This document shows positions 30,634 through 41,097 of a stretch of DNA of 64,000 nucleotides, piece by piece. Below the pieces are notes generated by a model that did no database searches, was not told the origin of the DNA, and worked only from the letters and a program-made list of their open reading frames with translations. The position numbers and the translations under genes are program-made. The DNA is from Streptomyces sp. f51 (GTDB taxonomy: Bacteria > Actinomycetota > Actinomycetes > Streptomycetales > Streptomycetaceae), in NCBI RefSeq assembly GCF_037940415.1, contig NZ_CP149798.1:1054001-1118000 (forward strand), in the 5' to 3' direction. Each line of letters starts with the position of its first letter. Position 1 is the first letter of the stretch.

Positions 30634-31182
30634 CTACGCGGTGGGCCAGGCCTCCGCCAGCATCTTGCGGGTGTCCGCGAGCAGCTGCGGCAGGACCTTG
30701 GTGTGGCCGACCACCGGCATGAAGTTGGTGTCGCCGCCCCAGCGGGGCACGATGTGCTGGTGCAGATGGGCGGCGATGCCGGCGCCCGCGACCGTTCCCT
30801 GGTTCATGCCGATGTTGAAGCCATGGGCGCCCGAGGCAGTGCGCAGGGCGGTCATGGCCTGCTTGGTCAGCTCACCGAGTTCGGCGGTCTCTGGCCCGGT
30901 GAGGTCCGTGTAGTCGGCGACGTGCCGGTAGGGCACGACCATCAGATGCCCGCCGTTGTACGGGTAGAGGTTGAGCACCGCGTACACGTGCTCCCCGCGC
31001 CTGACGATCAGCCCGTCCTCGTCGGACTTGGCCGGTATCGAGCAGAACGGACAACCGTCGTCGGCCCCCGGGCCGGTGGGCTTGTTCTCGCCCTGGATGT
31101 AAGCCATCCGGTGGGGCGTCCACAGGCGCTGGAACGCGTCCTGCGTCCCCACTCCGATCTGCTGCTCCGGCTCACTCGTCAT
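30634..31182 (-). CDS. HIT-family nucleotide phosphorylase/hydrolase (Ap4A phosphorylase-like)
   Basis: 182 residues from the ATG at 31182 (MTSEPEQQIGVGTQDAFQRL); an ATG four codons upstream is equally possible. The HIT motif HLHQHIVPRW lies near residue 142, with the partner stretch YPYNGGHLMVVPYRHVADYT. An N-terminal CPFC and the size match the actinobacterial branch that includes the mycobacterial Ap4A phosphorylase, whose gene sits between thrS and PIP synthase. That context recurs here, but a channel gene separates it from thrS. Likely substrate: diadenosine polyphosphates (inference). Confidence 0.92.
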   Translation of the reverse strand: MTSEPEQQIGVGTQDAFQRLWTPHRMAYIQGENKPTGPGADDGCPFCSIPAKSDEDGLIVRRGEHVYAVLNLYPYNGGHLMVVPYRHVADYTDLTGPETAELGELTKQAMTALRTASGAHGFNIGMNQGTVAGAGIAAHLHQHIVPRWGGDTNFMPVVGHTKVLPQLLADTRKMLAEAWPTA

Positions 31183-31261
31183 GTGTTGCAGCATATTGCT
31201 TCGCCCGTTCGCGGCGTGTCGCCGGGTGCCGCACGAAGGAGCCTGCGGCCAAGCTGAGGCC

Positions 31262-31918
31262 ATGGACGACGACAGCCCGCTGACCCGCTGGGAGCACCGC
31301 ACCGAGGTACCTCTGGCGGTCGGGTCGCTGCTCTTCCTCGCCGCGTACGCGGTCCACGTCCTGGCACACCAGCTGCCCCAGGAGGGTCGCGACGTCTGTC
31401 TCTCCGTGATCGCGGCCACCTGGGCGGCGTTCCTCACCGACTATCTGGTGCGCTGGCGGCTGAGCGGACAGGGCCCGCGGTTCGTCCGGCGTCATCTGCT
31501 GGACACCGTGGTCCTCATCCTGCCGCTCATGCGGCCGCTGAGGGTCGTCAAGCTCTACGACGCCGTGCAGTACCGCCGCGGGGAGCCCCGTCTCCCGCTG
31601 TACGCGCGCGTGATCTTCTACGCGAGCCTGTCGGTCCTGCTGCTCGGCTTCTCGGGTGCCCTCGCCGTCTACCAGGCCGAGTACCGGGCGCCGCACGCGA
31701 CGATCGTCACCTTCGGCGACTCCGTGTGGTGGGCCGCCTCCACCCTGGCCACGGTCGGGTACGGGGACGTGACTCCGGTGACGCCGAGGGGGCGGACGAT
31801 CGCGGTCGCCATGATGGCGTGCGGTCTGGGGCTGCTGGGCGCCGTGACGGGGTCCTTCTCCTCGTGGCTGCTCCAGGTGTTCTCGCGCGAGGGCGACGAG
31901 AAGCCCCCGGGAAGCTGA
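31262..31918 (+). CDS. voltage-gated-like potassium channel
   Basis: 218 residues from an ATG at 31262. The selectivity filter TVGYGD lies at about 164-169 between a pore helix (SVWWAASTLA) and the last helix (GRTIAVAMMACGLGLLGAVT). Four earlier hydrophobic segments (VPLAVGSLLFLAAYAVHVLA, LSVIAATWAAFLTDYL, LLDTVVLILPLMRPLRVVKL and the S5 helix) give a six-helix plan, but the S4-like segment has only two Arg and one Lys, so voltage sensing may be weak. No cytoplasmic RCK domain. It is on the opposite strand to both neighbours, interrupting the usual thrS-HIT pair. Confidence 0.9.
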   Translation: MDDDSPLTRWEHRTEVPLAVGSLLFLAAYAVHVLAHQLPQEGRDVCLSVIAATWAAFLTDYLVRWRLSGQGPRFVRRHLLDTVVLILPLMRPLRVVKLYDAVQYRRGEPRLPLYARVIFYASLSVLLLGFSGALAVYQAEYRAPHATIVTFGDSVWWAASTLATVGYGDVTPVTPRGRTIAVAMMACGLGLLGAVTGSFSSWLLQVFSREGDEKPPGS

Positions 31919-31933
31919 GCTTCCCGGGGGCTT
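31901..31933 (+). terminator. terminator built around the channel gene's stop codon
   Basis: A perfect 15-bp inverted repeat, arms AAGCCCCCGGGAAGC and GCTTCCCGGGGGCTT, has a 3-base loop that is exactly the TGA stop codon at 31916-31918. It should terminate the channel transcript and probably protect against the convergent thrS transcript. Confidence 0.85.
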
Positions 31934-31988
31934 CGGGCCGTCGGCCGCCACTGCGCACCGGGCCGCGCGGTGAGCCGCGCGGACCGGG

Positions 31989-33965
<1,977 letters not shown>

Positions 33966-34143
33966 CGGTCTCTCCTGACTGAAGGGGTCCCACACCACAT
34001 ACGGCATGGCGTGGCAATGCCCCGAATCCTACCGAGCCAGGGGTCCCCTCCGCGAAACGGTTGTGGACAGAGCGCCTCGGGCCCCGTGGCACGCGCCCGC
34101 GGCCGTGTTCCCCGCGCGGGCCGGACCCCCGCTCCCGCGCGGT

Positions 34144-35361
34144 TCAGTCCTCGCTGCACGCCTCCTCGAAGAAGTCCAGATTCTCCTGGAGCGACTTCAT
34201 CAGCCGGTCCCGTTCGGCCTCGTCCACCTGGACGGGCACGACCCCGGTGGCGTCCGTGAGCCTGCGGAAGCCTCCGCGGCTCTCCAGACGGCCGTGCACC
34301 CGCACCGGCAGCCCGACCAGATGGGCCTGGCCCGCTATCCGGTACGCCTCCTCGTCCAGGGTCATCCGCACGTGCGGGACCTCGGCGCCCGCGATGACCC
34401 GCAGCCGTACCGTGCCCGCCCCGCGCGGCCCCGACCGGCGCATCCGGACCACGGCGCCCGTGAGCCGCACCGGCACGGACGGCTCCTCGCGCAGATAGCG
34501 GGCCCCGGCCTCGCGCAGCACGGCCAGGTCCCCGGGCGAGAACTCGACGGGCTCAGCGGGGTTCGCGCCGCCCTCGGGCACTCCCGCGGCGGGCGACCAC
34601 TCGACGGTGATCCGGGCACCCTCGGTGCCGCGGACGAGGGCCACCAGGGCTTCCATGAGTTCATGGCTGACGCCCGCCTCCACGGCCGCGTCGAAGGCGT
34701 CCATGCCGCCGGTGGCCCGCTGGTAGTCGATGGCCTCGCGGGCGGCGCACAGCGCCTCGTGCAGACGTACGGCGAGCGGCCGGCCGCTGGTGACGGGCAC
34801 GAACGCGGTCAGGCAGCGGCCTCCCGGTTCGGCGCCCACCAGGACGTTCTCCAGGGAGGCGGCGGCCGCCCTGCGGTGCCGGGCGCCGTAGTAGCCGGCA
34901 CGCGCGCGTGCCGCGAGCGCGCCGGCGAGCAGCATCTGGCGGGCGGCCCCGCGCGTCTGCTCCTCGACGGTCCAGGGCGCCGCGCCCACGGGTCCGGTCG
35001 GTACGTCCCGCCACCAGCGGATCTCGTCGCTGGGCACGGCGAGGGCGACGAGGACGTCACGCGCGGACGGTGACGCGCTGCGGGAGAGCGCGACGAGCGC
35101 CTCGCCGAGGAGGTCGTCGCTGTCGGGGAAGGCCCGGTTCTCCGGCACCAGCAGGCTGGTGCCGCCGCCCCCGGGCCCGGGTGGGGTCCAGCGGCCGTAC
35201 CGTCCGGCCGCTCCCCCGCGGCGCTGCCAGCCGTGCCGCCGCAGCAGCGCGCCGAGGACGGCCGGGTCCACCTGGTCGGGGGCCGGCGGATCGTTCCAGA
35301 AGGCTTCGGCGGGGTGCGGCCTGACCGGCCGGAGTACCTCGTCGATGGGGCGGTGTGTCAT
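34144..35361 (-). CDS. uncharacterised protein overlapping a DUF4365 gene
   Basis: 405 residues from an ATG at 35361 that overlaps the stop of the DUF4365 gene (ATGA), so the two are made together. Soluble, Ala/Arg/Gly-rich. An N-terminal region mentions RRHGWQRRGGAAGRYGRWTP; the middle is helical (EEQTRGAARQMLLAGALAAR); the C-terminal third is beta-rich with paired strands (SVPVRLTGAVVRMRRSGPRG, PVRVHGRLESRGGFRRLTDA), suggesting an OB-like or similar barrel. No catalytic motif was recognised. I do not know its function. The link to DUF4365 is the best clue. Confidence 0.82.
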   Translation of the reverse strand: MTHRPIDEVLRPVRPHPAEAFWNDPPAPDQVDPAVLGALLRRHGWQRRGGAAGRYGRWTPPGPGGGGTSLLVPENRAFPDSDDLLGEALVALSRSASPSARDVLVALAVPSDEIRWWRDVPTGPVGAAPWTVEEQTRGAARQMLLAGALAARARAGYYGARHRRAAAASLENVLVGAEPGGRCLTAFVPVTSGRPLAVRLHEALCAAREAIDYQRATGGMDAFDAAVEAGVSHELMEALVALVRGTEGARITVEWSPAAGVPEGGANPAEPVEFSPGDLAVLREAGARYLREEPSVPVRLTGAVVRMRRSGPRGAGTVRLRVIAGAEVPHVRMTLDEEAYRIAGQAHLVGLPVRVHGRLESRGGFRRLTDATGVVPVQVDEAERDRLMKSLQENLDFFEEACSED

Positions 35362-35924
35362 GGCCTGCCTCCCGTCCCGACCCGCGTCATGATCTCGCAC
35401 AGGGCGCGGTCGTCGAAGATCCGGGCCGTCGGGATGCGGACGGTGGTCCGGCGCCGGCCCGTGATGGCGTGTCCGGCGAGATTGATCCAGTAGCAGCAGT
35501 GCCGCAGGTCGAGCCGGTCGTGGCTGGCGCGCAGCCAGTCGTCCTGGGATCTGGGCACGAGCATCACGACCAGAATCTTGTGCACCGAGACCGGGGTACG
35601 CGCGAGCTTCGCCAGGTGCTCGTTGTCGAGCGTGAAGGAGAAGGCGGGCCCCGGGGGGTTGGGCGGGATCTGGTACGTGCACTTGAGCTGCACCTTGATG
35701 GTGACTTCGTCGTCGACCGTGTGCCCGGGGGCGCTGTGGCTGACGTGCCAGTCGATGCCGTTGTCGGGAAACGGCTGGGACAGCGAACAGCCCGCGGCCG
35801 CCGCGACGGCGTGCAAGTAGCCCACCTGCAAGGTCTCCATGCAGGCGGTGGTGGCGAGTGAGCCGCGATGGGGTGCCGTCCGCTGGGGCAGCAGCCCGCC
35901 CCGTTCGGGCTGCGCGAGTGCCAT
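35358..35924 (-). CDS. DUF4365 domain protein (nuclease-fold candidate)
   Basis: 188 residues, ATG at 35924; an internal ATG at residue 29 is possible. DUF4365 features: RGSLATTACMETLQVGYLHA, then PDNGIDWHV with D58 and, one hairpin later, EVTIKVQLKCT with Q79-L80-K81. This D...QxK layout is the shape of a degenerate PD-(D/E)xK nuclease site, and DUF4365 proteins are often suspected to be nuclease-related. Later segments include LARTPVSVHKILVVMLVP and HCCYWINLAGH. Coupled to the downstream uncharacterised gene; divergent from a DEDDh exonuclease. No function is proven. Confidence 0.82.
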   Translation of the reverse strand: MALAQPERGGLLPQRTAPHRGSLATTACMETLQVGYLHAVAAAAGCSLSQPFPDNGIDWHVSHSAPGHTVDDEVTIKVQLKCTYQIPPNPPGPAFSFTLDNEHLAKLARTPVSVHKILVVMLVPRSQDDWLRASHDRLDLRHCCYWINLAGHAITGRRRTTVRIPTARIFDDRALCEIMTRVGTGGRP

Positions 35925-36094
35925 GAGTCCAACAGCCTTCCAGGCTTGATGTATCCCCGCGACGGGTCGCTGAACTGCAAAGACCCGTACCTCTGTTGTC
36001 TCCTTCCGGCGTACGGCGCAAACAGCCCGGGTATCACCAAACAGGCAGAAGACGGTGCGTCAGCTGCCGCGGGTGAACGAGGAGTTGTGTACGT

Positions 36095-36820
36095 ATGACG
36101 TGCTGGTACGAGGGCCCTTTGGCCGCGTTCGACACGGAGACCACGGGCGTGGACGTCGAGACCGACAGGATCGTCTCGGCCGCCGTCGTGGTCCAGGATG
36201 CACCGGGTGCCCGTCCGCGGGTGACCCGGTGGCTGGTGAACCCGGGAGTGCCGGTGCCCGCGGGGGCGACGGCGGTGCACGGGCTCACGGACGAACATCT
36301 TCAGCGCAACGGCCGCTGGCCGTCGCCCGTGATGGAGGAGATAGCCCGGGAGCTGAGCGAGCAGGCGGCGGCGGGGCGGCCGCTGGTGGTGATGAACGCC
36401 CCGTTCGATCTGACGCTGCTGGACCGGGAGTTGCGCAGGCATCGCGCCTCGTCGCTCGACCGGTGGTTCGAGTCGGCGTCGCTGCGGGTGCTCGATCCGC
36501 GCGTCCTCGACAAGCATCTGGACCGCTACCGCAAGGGCCGCCGCACGCTGACCGATCTGTGCGCGCACTACGAGGTGGCGCTGGAGGGCGCGCACGACGC
36601 GGCGGCCGACGCGCTGGCCTCGATGGAGGTCGTCCGTGCGGTGGGGCGCCGTTTCTCGGCCCGTCTGGAGCGTCTGTCGCCGTCCGAGCTGCACACGCTC
36701 CAGGCGGTGTGGCACGCGGCACAGGCGCGCGGGCTCCAGGCCTGGTTCGCGCGCAGCGGTACCCCGGAGGCGGTGGATCCGGCGTGGCCGCTGCGCCCGG
36801 AGCTGTCGGCGGCGGCCTGA
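36095..36820 (+). CDS. DEDDh-family 3'-5' exonuclease (DnaQ-like)
   Basis: 241 residues from an ATG at 36095, with GAGGAG upstream. The four acidic residues and His of DnaQ-type exonucleases are visible: Exo I LAAFDTETTGVDVE at 9-22, TAVHGLTDEHL, Exo II VVMNAPFDLTLLDREL near 100, and Exo III EGAHDAAADALASMEV near 168. The last 70 residues (ERLSPSELHTLQAVWHAAQA) are an extension seen in actinobacterial stand-alone proteins. It may act on single-stranded DNA or RNA. Divergent from the DUF4365 gene by 170 bp. Confidence 0.93.
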   Translation: MTCWYEGPLAAFDTETTGVDVETDRIVSAAVVVQDAPGARPRVTRWLVNPGVPVPAGATAVHGLTDEHLQRNGRWPSPVMEEIARELSEQAAAGRPLVVMNAPFDLTLLDRELRRHRASSLDRWFESASLRVLDPRVLDKHLDRYRKGRRTLTDLCAHYEVALEGAHDAAADALASMEVVRAVGRRFSARLERLSPSELHTLQAVWHAAQARGLQAWFARSGTPEAVDPAWPLRPELSAAA

Positions 36821-36845
36821 CCGGGCGCGATGCCGGTGAGAACAA

Positions 36846-36882
36846 CGAAAAACCGGTCCGTCGGTGACGGACCGGTCTTCTC
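36846..36882 (-). terminator. terminator of tRNA-Val(CAC) copy 1
   Basis: On the minus strand, 3' of the tRNA, arms ACCGGTCCGTC and GACGGACCGGT enclose a 3-base loop and are followed by TTTTC, a classical intrinsic terminator. It also faces the end of the exonuclease gene. Confidence 0.9.
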
Positions 36883-36886
36883 CGGG

Positions 36887-36958
36887 TGGGCGATACTGGG
36901 TTCGAACCAGTGACCTCTTCGGTGTGAACGAAGCGCTCTCCCACTGAGCTAATCGCCC
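36887..36958 (-). tRNA. tRNA-Val (CAC anticodon), copy 1
   Basis: 72 bases on the minus strand: acceptor GGGCGAT/ATCGCCC, D arm GCTCAGTGGGAGAGC, anticodon stem CTTCG/CGAAG with loop TTCACAC (anticodon CAC, reading GTG), T arm ACTGG TTCGAAC CCAGT, discriminator A. The 3' CCA is not encoded. It matches the copy at 40944 except for one D-loop base. Confidence 0.97.
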
Positions 36959-36997
36959 GGGAACGGACTGAACAATACAGGTCCCGGCGGGTGGGGT

Positions 36998-37444
36998 TCA
37001 AACCGCTTGGAGCCTGGCCCTCAGTCCGCGCCGTCCCGCGCGCATCATCAGGGCGTGGTTGGCGCGGAAGAAGGGGCGCCCCGGCACCGCCAGCCGCCGC
37101 AGCAGGGGCGTGGTGACGTGCACTTCCTGGTCGTAGCGGGCGCGGGTTCCGGGGCCGGCCGCGGTGAGGGTCCAGCGTGCCCAGCCGTCGAGATCGCCTG
37201 ACATCCGCATCTCCAGGACACCGGCCCCGGGGTCACGGCGCGCCTCGTGGGCGGTGATGGAGATGTCGTACGGCAGGACGGAACGGATCCGGATGACGGC
37301 GGTGCGTTCGTCGACGGGGGTCACCTCGCGCACCTGGGGCCACCAGCTCGGATAGGTCTCCGCCCGCTCCAGGGCCGCGTAGACGTCCGCCGGCGGCGCG
37401 GGCAGCTCCCACACGGCACGGAAGCGGTAATGGGTCCAGTCCAT
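36998..37444 (-). CDS. SRPBCC (START/polyketide cyclase-like) family protein
   Basis: 148 residues from an ATG at 37444 (MDWTHYRFRAVWELPAPPAD). The family opening is typical: a first strand ending in a helix DVYAALERAETYPSWWPQVR, then alternating strands (VIRIRSVLPYDISITAHEAR) and a C-terminal helix around FFRANHALMMRAGRRGLRAR. The fold makes a deep pocket for hydrophobic ligands. No catalytic residues can be named and the ligand is unknown. It is divergent from the large membrane protein at 37568. Confidence 0.88.
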   Translation of the reverse strand: MDWTHYRFRAVWELPAPPADVYAALERAETYPSWWPQVREVTPVDERTAVIRIRSVLPYDISITAHEARRDPGAGVLEMRMSGDLDGWARWTLTAAGPGTRARYDQEVHVTTPLLRRLAVPGRPFFRANHALMMRAGRRGLRARLQAV

Positions 37445-37567
37445 GGGCCGAGTGTGCCCACGGAGGCGGGGGAGCGGAAGTACCGGCCGCGCGCGTGCGC
37501 CGATCTGAGTACGGCGTGAGTACGTGCGCTCATGTCCGGGGCCGTGACCCGGACCACACTCCGAGGC

Positions 37568-39967
37568 ATGACCCAGATCCCATCCCCGGCCGAGGAGTTG
37601 CGGCTCCTGGACACCGAGTTGCGGCAACTCGACGCGCGCCGGGCCGTATTGCTGACCCGCCGCGCCTGGCTCCTCCACGCGCTCCAGCCCGTGACGGTAC
37701 GGACGGCGCCCCCGATGCCCGGGAACCGGCGCCCCGAGACCACCGCCCCCGGCGTGCAGAACGTGCTCCTGCTCCTCGGCGGCATCCTGCTGGCCGTCGC
37801 CGCCGTCGCGTTCACGCTGGTCGGCTGGGGGCAGCTGGGGATCACGGGCCGGTCGCTGGTGCTGGGCGCGGTGACTCTGGCCGCGCTCGGCGCACCCGTG
37901 CCCCTGCTGCGCCGCGGGCTGCGCTCGACGGCCGAGGCGCTGGCGGGGACGGGCCTGGTGCTGACGGTCCTGGACGCGTACGCGCTCTACGCGGTCGCGC
38001 TCCCCCGCACGGACGGCGCCGGCTACGCGGCGCTCGCCTCGACGGCGCTGGCCGCGATCTGGGCGGCGTACGGACTCGCGCTGGGCACGCCGCTCCGGAC
38101 GGCGGGCCCCGGTGCGCGTCCCTCGCTGCGGCTGCCCCTGCCCGCCGCCGTGGCCGCCGCGCAGCCGCCGCTGGTCCTGTGGGCGGTGGCGGCCTCCGCG
38201 GGCGCGTACGCCGTCACGGTCGCCCTGCTGCTCACGGCGGCGCTGGACCTGGCGCTCGCGCTGCTCCCGCGCGGCCGGTCCGTCCGTACCGTCGCGGCCG
38301 TCGGGGCCTACGGCCTGGGCGCGTGGGGCACCTTCGCCGCCGGCTGTCTGTCCTGGGCGTCCACCGGCCCGGGCTCGGCCGCCCGTGCGGCGGCGCTCCT
38401 CCTCCTGGCCGCGTCGATCGCGCTGACGGCGGCGTGGAGTGCTCCGAAGCCGGGCCTCACGACGGCCACCGCGACGGGTCTCGCGACCGCCGGGGGACTC
38501 GTCGGCGTCGGGGCGATCGGCGGGGTGCTGCGCGTGTCCCTGCCGGCCGAGTGGACGGTTCCCGGTCAACTGGCGTGCGGTATCGCGCTCCTGGCCGTCG
38601 CCGGAACGCGCGTTCCGGCTCGGGTGCGTAGCGGGCTGGCCCTGGCCGCGGGCTGCGTCGGGGCCCTTGCCCTGGCATGGGCCCTGCCCGTGGTGGTGAT
38701 CTCCCTGCTGGGTCCGGCGGGCCGGCTGGGTTCCGTCTGGTCCGGCGCTCCGTCGAACGCGCGGGACGCGGTGACCGGCTCCCTGCCCTGGCCCGTGGAC
38801 GCGGTCACGGCACCGCTCGTGCTCGCCCTCGTCGCCGCGGCCCTGGTGGTGGCCGTCCGCCCCGCGGCCTGGCGTCCGCACGCCCTGGCCGGAGCGCTGA
38901 CCCTGGCGTGGGCGACGGTGTTCGTCCTCCCGGCGACCCTCGAACTCCCCTACGCGGCCGCGCTGTCCGTCCAGGGACTCACCACGGCGGCCCTGCTCGG
39001 CCACGCCCGCCGCACCGCCTCCCCACTCCCCTCCCACGTACTGGCCCTGCTCACCTCCCTCAGCCTCGCGTTCCTCGCGCTGGCCTCCGAGGGCGCGACC
39101 CTGACCGTCCTCGCCGCACTGACCGCCCTGTTCGCCGCGGTCGCCGCGCGCCCCGGCACCGGCCCCCTCGCGGCACCCGCGGCACTCGGATACGCGACGG
39201 CCCTCGCCTGCGCCGTGGGCGCCTCCCTCGGTCTCCAGCCGCAGCACACCGCGCTGCTCGTGCTGGTGGTGCCCGTCACGGCCGCGCTGCTCGCGGCACG
39301 CGCCGAGGGCCGGGCGACGACCCTGTCCATCGAGATCACCGGCGCCCTCGCCGGGCTGCTCGCCATCGCGCTCACCGTGTCCGAACCGCCCCTGCTGGCC
39401 ACGGTCCTGGCCCTGTGCGGACTGATCGCCGCGGCCACGGCGGTACGGGAGGACCGGCGCCCCGTCCAGTACGCGGCCGTCGCCCTGTTCGTCCTGGCCT
39501 CCTGGGTGCGGCTGGCCTCCTGGGGCGTCGGCTCCCCCGAGGCGTACACGCTGCCGGTGACCGTTGCGGCACTCGTCCTGGGCGCGTACAGGCGCCGTTC
39601 GGACACCACGGTGTCGTCGTGGACGGCGTACGCACCCGGCCTGTCCGTGACCCTCGTGCCGAGCCTGTCGGTGGCATGGGGCGAAGGACAGTGGCAGCGT
39701 CCGCTGCTGCTGGGAGCGGCGGCGCTCGCCGTCACCCTGCTGGGCGCCAGGCACCGGCTCCAGGCTCCGCTGGTCCTGGGCGGCGCCACGCTCGTCCTGG
39801 TCGCCCTGCACGAACTCGCCCCGTACATCGTGCAGATCGTCGACGCGCTCCCCCGCTGGACGCCTCCCGCGCTCGCCGGTCTGCTGCTGCTCGCGCTGGG
39901 CGCCACCTATGAGCAGCGGATCCGCGACGCACGACGGGTACGGGAGGTCCTGGGGCGGATGGACTGA
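37568..39967 (+). CDS. large polytopic membrane protein
   Basis: 799 residues from the ATG at 37568 (MTQIPSPAEELRLLDTELRQ), preceded by CCGAGGC; an ATG 12 codons upstream is possible. The N-terminal 50 residues form a short coiled coil (LDTELRQLDARRAVLL). The rest is an almost unbroken series of 20 or more Ala/Leu/Val-rich membrane helices with very short loops, ending in a basic tail (TYEQRIRDARRVREVLGRMD). Similar very hydrophobic proteins occur in streptomycetes, annotated only as permeases or integral membrane proteins. No transporter signature was recognised. It lies between two tRNA-Val copies. Confidence 0.85.
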   Translation: MTQIPSPAEELRLLDTELRQLDARRAVLLTRRAWLLHALQPVTVRTAPPMPGNRRPETTAPGVQNVLLLLGGILLAVAAVAFTLVGWGQLGITGRSLVLGAVTLAALGAPVPLLRRGLRSTAEALAGTGLVLTVLDAYALYAVALPRTDGAGYAALASTALAAIWAAYGLALGTPLRTAGPGARPSLRLPLPAAVAAAQPPLVLWAVAASAGAYAVTVALLLTAALDLALALLPRGRSVRTVAAVGAYGLGAWGTFAAGCLSWASTGPGSAARAAALLLLAASIALTAAWSAPKPGLTTATATGLATAGGLVGVGAIGGVLRVSLPAEWTVPGQLACGIALLAVAGTRVPARVRSGLALAAGCVGALALAWALPVVVISLLGPAGRLGSVWSGAPSNARDAVTGSLPWPVDAVTAPLVLALVAAALVVAVRPAAWRPHALAGALTLAWATVFVLPATLELPYAAALSVQGLTTAALLGHARRTASPLPSHVLALLTSLSLAFLALASEGATLTVLAALTALFAAVAARPGTGPLAAPAALGYATALACAVGASLGLQPQHTALLVLVVPVTAALLAARAEGRATTLSIEITGALAGLLAIALTVSEPPLLATVLALCGLIAAATAVREDRRPVQYAAVALFVLASWVRLASWGVGSPEAYTLPVTVAALVLGAYRRRSDTTVSSWTAYAPGLSVTLVPSLSVAWGEGQWQRPLLLGAAALAVTLLGARHRLQAPLVLGGATLVLVALHELAPYIVQIVDALPRWTPPALAGLLLLALGATYEQRIRDARRVREVLGRMD

Positions 39968-40897
39968 GGGGCGAATGGCTCCGGGAGAGCGGGAGGGTGC
40001 CGAAGCCGATGTCGCACCCGCCGCATAAACGGCGGCCCGCGAAGGAGTCCCCGCTCCTATTCCGTACGGCCCTCGGCTCCGCCACTCCGTCAGATCGGCC
40101 TCGACGAAACCGAGTCCGCCCTTCGGGAGGAATGCCTTGCGGTTCCGCCGTTCTGCCTGTTGAGTACGGTGAGGCACTCCTCCCGGATCCGGCCCCGCCA
40201 CGGCCCCGCCGCCCGTCTCCTCGAACACCTTCTCGCCGACGGTATGTGACATGGTGTCGGATCCGGTGACGGAAATTCCGAACCGCTTTCCGCCGACCCG
40301 GCCGACGTTCCCGAGTCCTGCGCGGGTGATTTTCGGATGCGTATTTCCGGGGCCTATCCGGGACTTACGGTCGACCGGCACCTCGCTTGTCGTACTTCCG
40401 CAGAAATCCGACGGCGTTCTCGAATACGTCCGGGGGATTTCCGCCCGCACCCATAATCCCGGAAGTCCGGCCCCGCGCCGATCTTCGGCGTAACGGATCG
40501 CCACCGTCCGTTCCCGGCACCGCTCCCACCCCCGGGACGCCGGAAACCGCCCGCCGGGACGGCCGAAAATGTACTGCCGCAAGGGGGCTGACGGGGCGTC
40601 GGCCCGGCCGGGGGAAACAGAGCGTAAGGGATGGGCGCCGGCACCGGGTGGGGGACGCCCCCGGGGACGGGACCTGCCCCGGAGCCCCGCTCCCGTCACA
40701 GCCTTCTTTCGCCCCCTCCGCCCCTGCCCTTCCCGCCCCTGGGGCTCCGCCCGGACCCCGCACCTCGAACGCCCAAGGGGCTGAAAATCACACCCGCGGC
40801 CGGGATACGGCGCGAGGGGCCGGGCCGGTGCATCGGTCGCCCCGGGCCGGACGGATCGGGAGTCGCCCGCGCTCGCAGGTACCGGAGCAGCGAAAAC
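39968..40897. other. 930-bp region without a supported gene, between the large membrane protein and tRNA-Val copy 2
   Basis: The base composition is visibly less GC-biased than the flanking genes (for example GGATTTTCGGATGC-like runs at 40320-40450), and no frame shows consistent third-position GC. Minus-strand readings such as one beginning at 40252 lack a ribosome site and run on antisense to the membrane protein gene. It may be decayed accessory DNA. Confidence 0.55.
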
Positions 40898-40936
40898 GGC
40901 TCCGGTCCACGATGACGTGGGCCGGAGCCGTCTTTC
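40898..40936 (-). terminator. terminator of tRNA-Val(CAC) copy 2
   Basis: On the minus strand arms ACGGCTCCGG and CCGGAGCCGT, separated by 16 bases that can themselves pair (CCACG/CGTGG), are followed by TTTTCG. It lies directly 3' of the tRNA. Confidence 0.85.
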
Positions 40937-40943
40937 CTACGTG

Positions 40944-41015
40944 TGGGCGATACTGGGTTCGAACCAGTGACCTCTTCGGTGTGAACGAAGCGCTCTCCCG
41001 CTGAGCTAATCGCCC
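40944..41015 (-). tRNA. tRNA-Val (CAC anticodon), copy 2
   Basis: 72 bases, identical to copy 1 at 36887 except C for T in the D loop (GCTCAGCGGGAGAGC). Anticodon loop TTCACAC, discriminator A, no encoded CCA. The two copies form 76-bp direct repeats about 4.06 kb apart. Confidence 0.97.
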
Positions 41016-41097
41016 GGGCGCAGGAAGAACATTACCCCATGTCAGGGGATGACCTCGACCACCCCGGACAGCCCGGACGGGCCCCGCGGGGACCACC

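Noticed and set aside
33966..34143. T-box leader upstream of thrS
   Set aside because: No T-box core or specifier stem-loop could be recognised in the 178-bp gap.
37532..40699. Long minus-strand frame continuing upstream of the SRPBCC gene through the membrane protein gene
   Set aside because: Arg/Gly/Gln-rich translation with no ribosome site; the SRPBCC protein clearly begins at 37444.
36886..41015. An integrated mobile element between the tRNA-Val copies
   Set aside because: No integrase, excisionase or transfer gene is present and both tRNAs are complete; kept only as a hypothesis in the findings.
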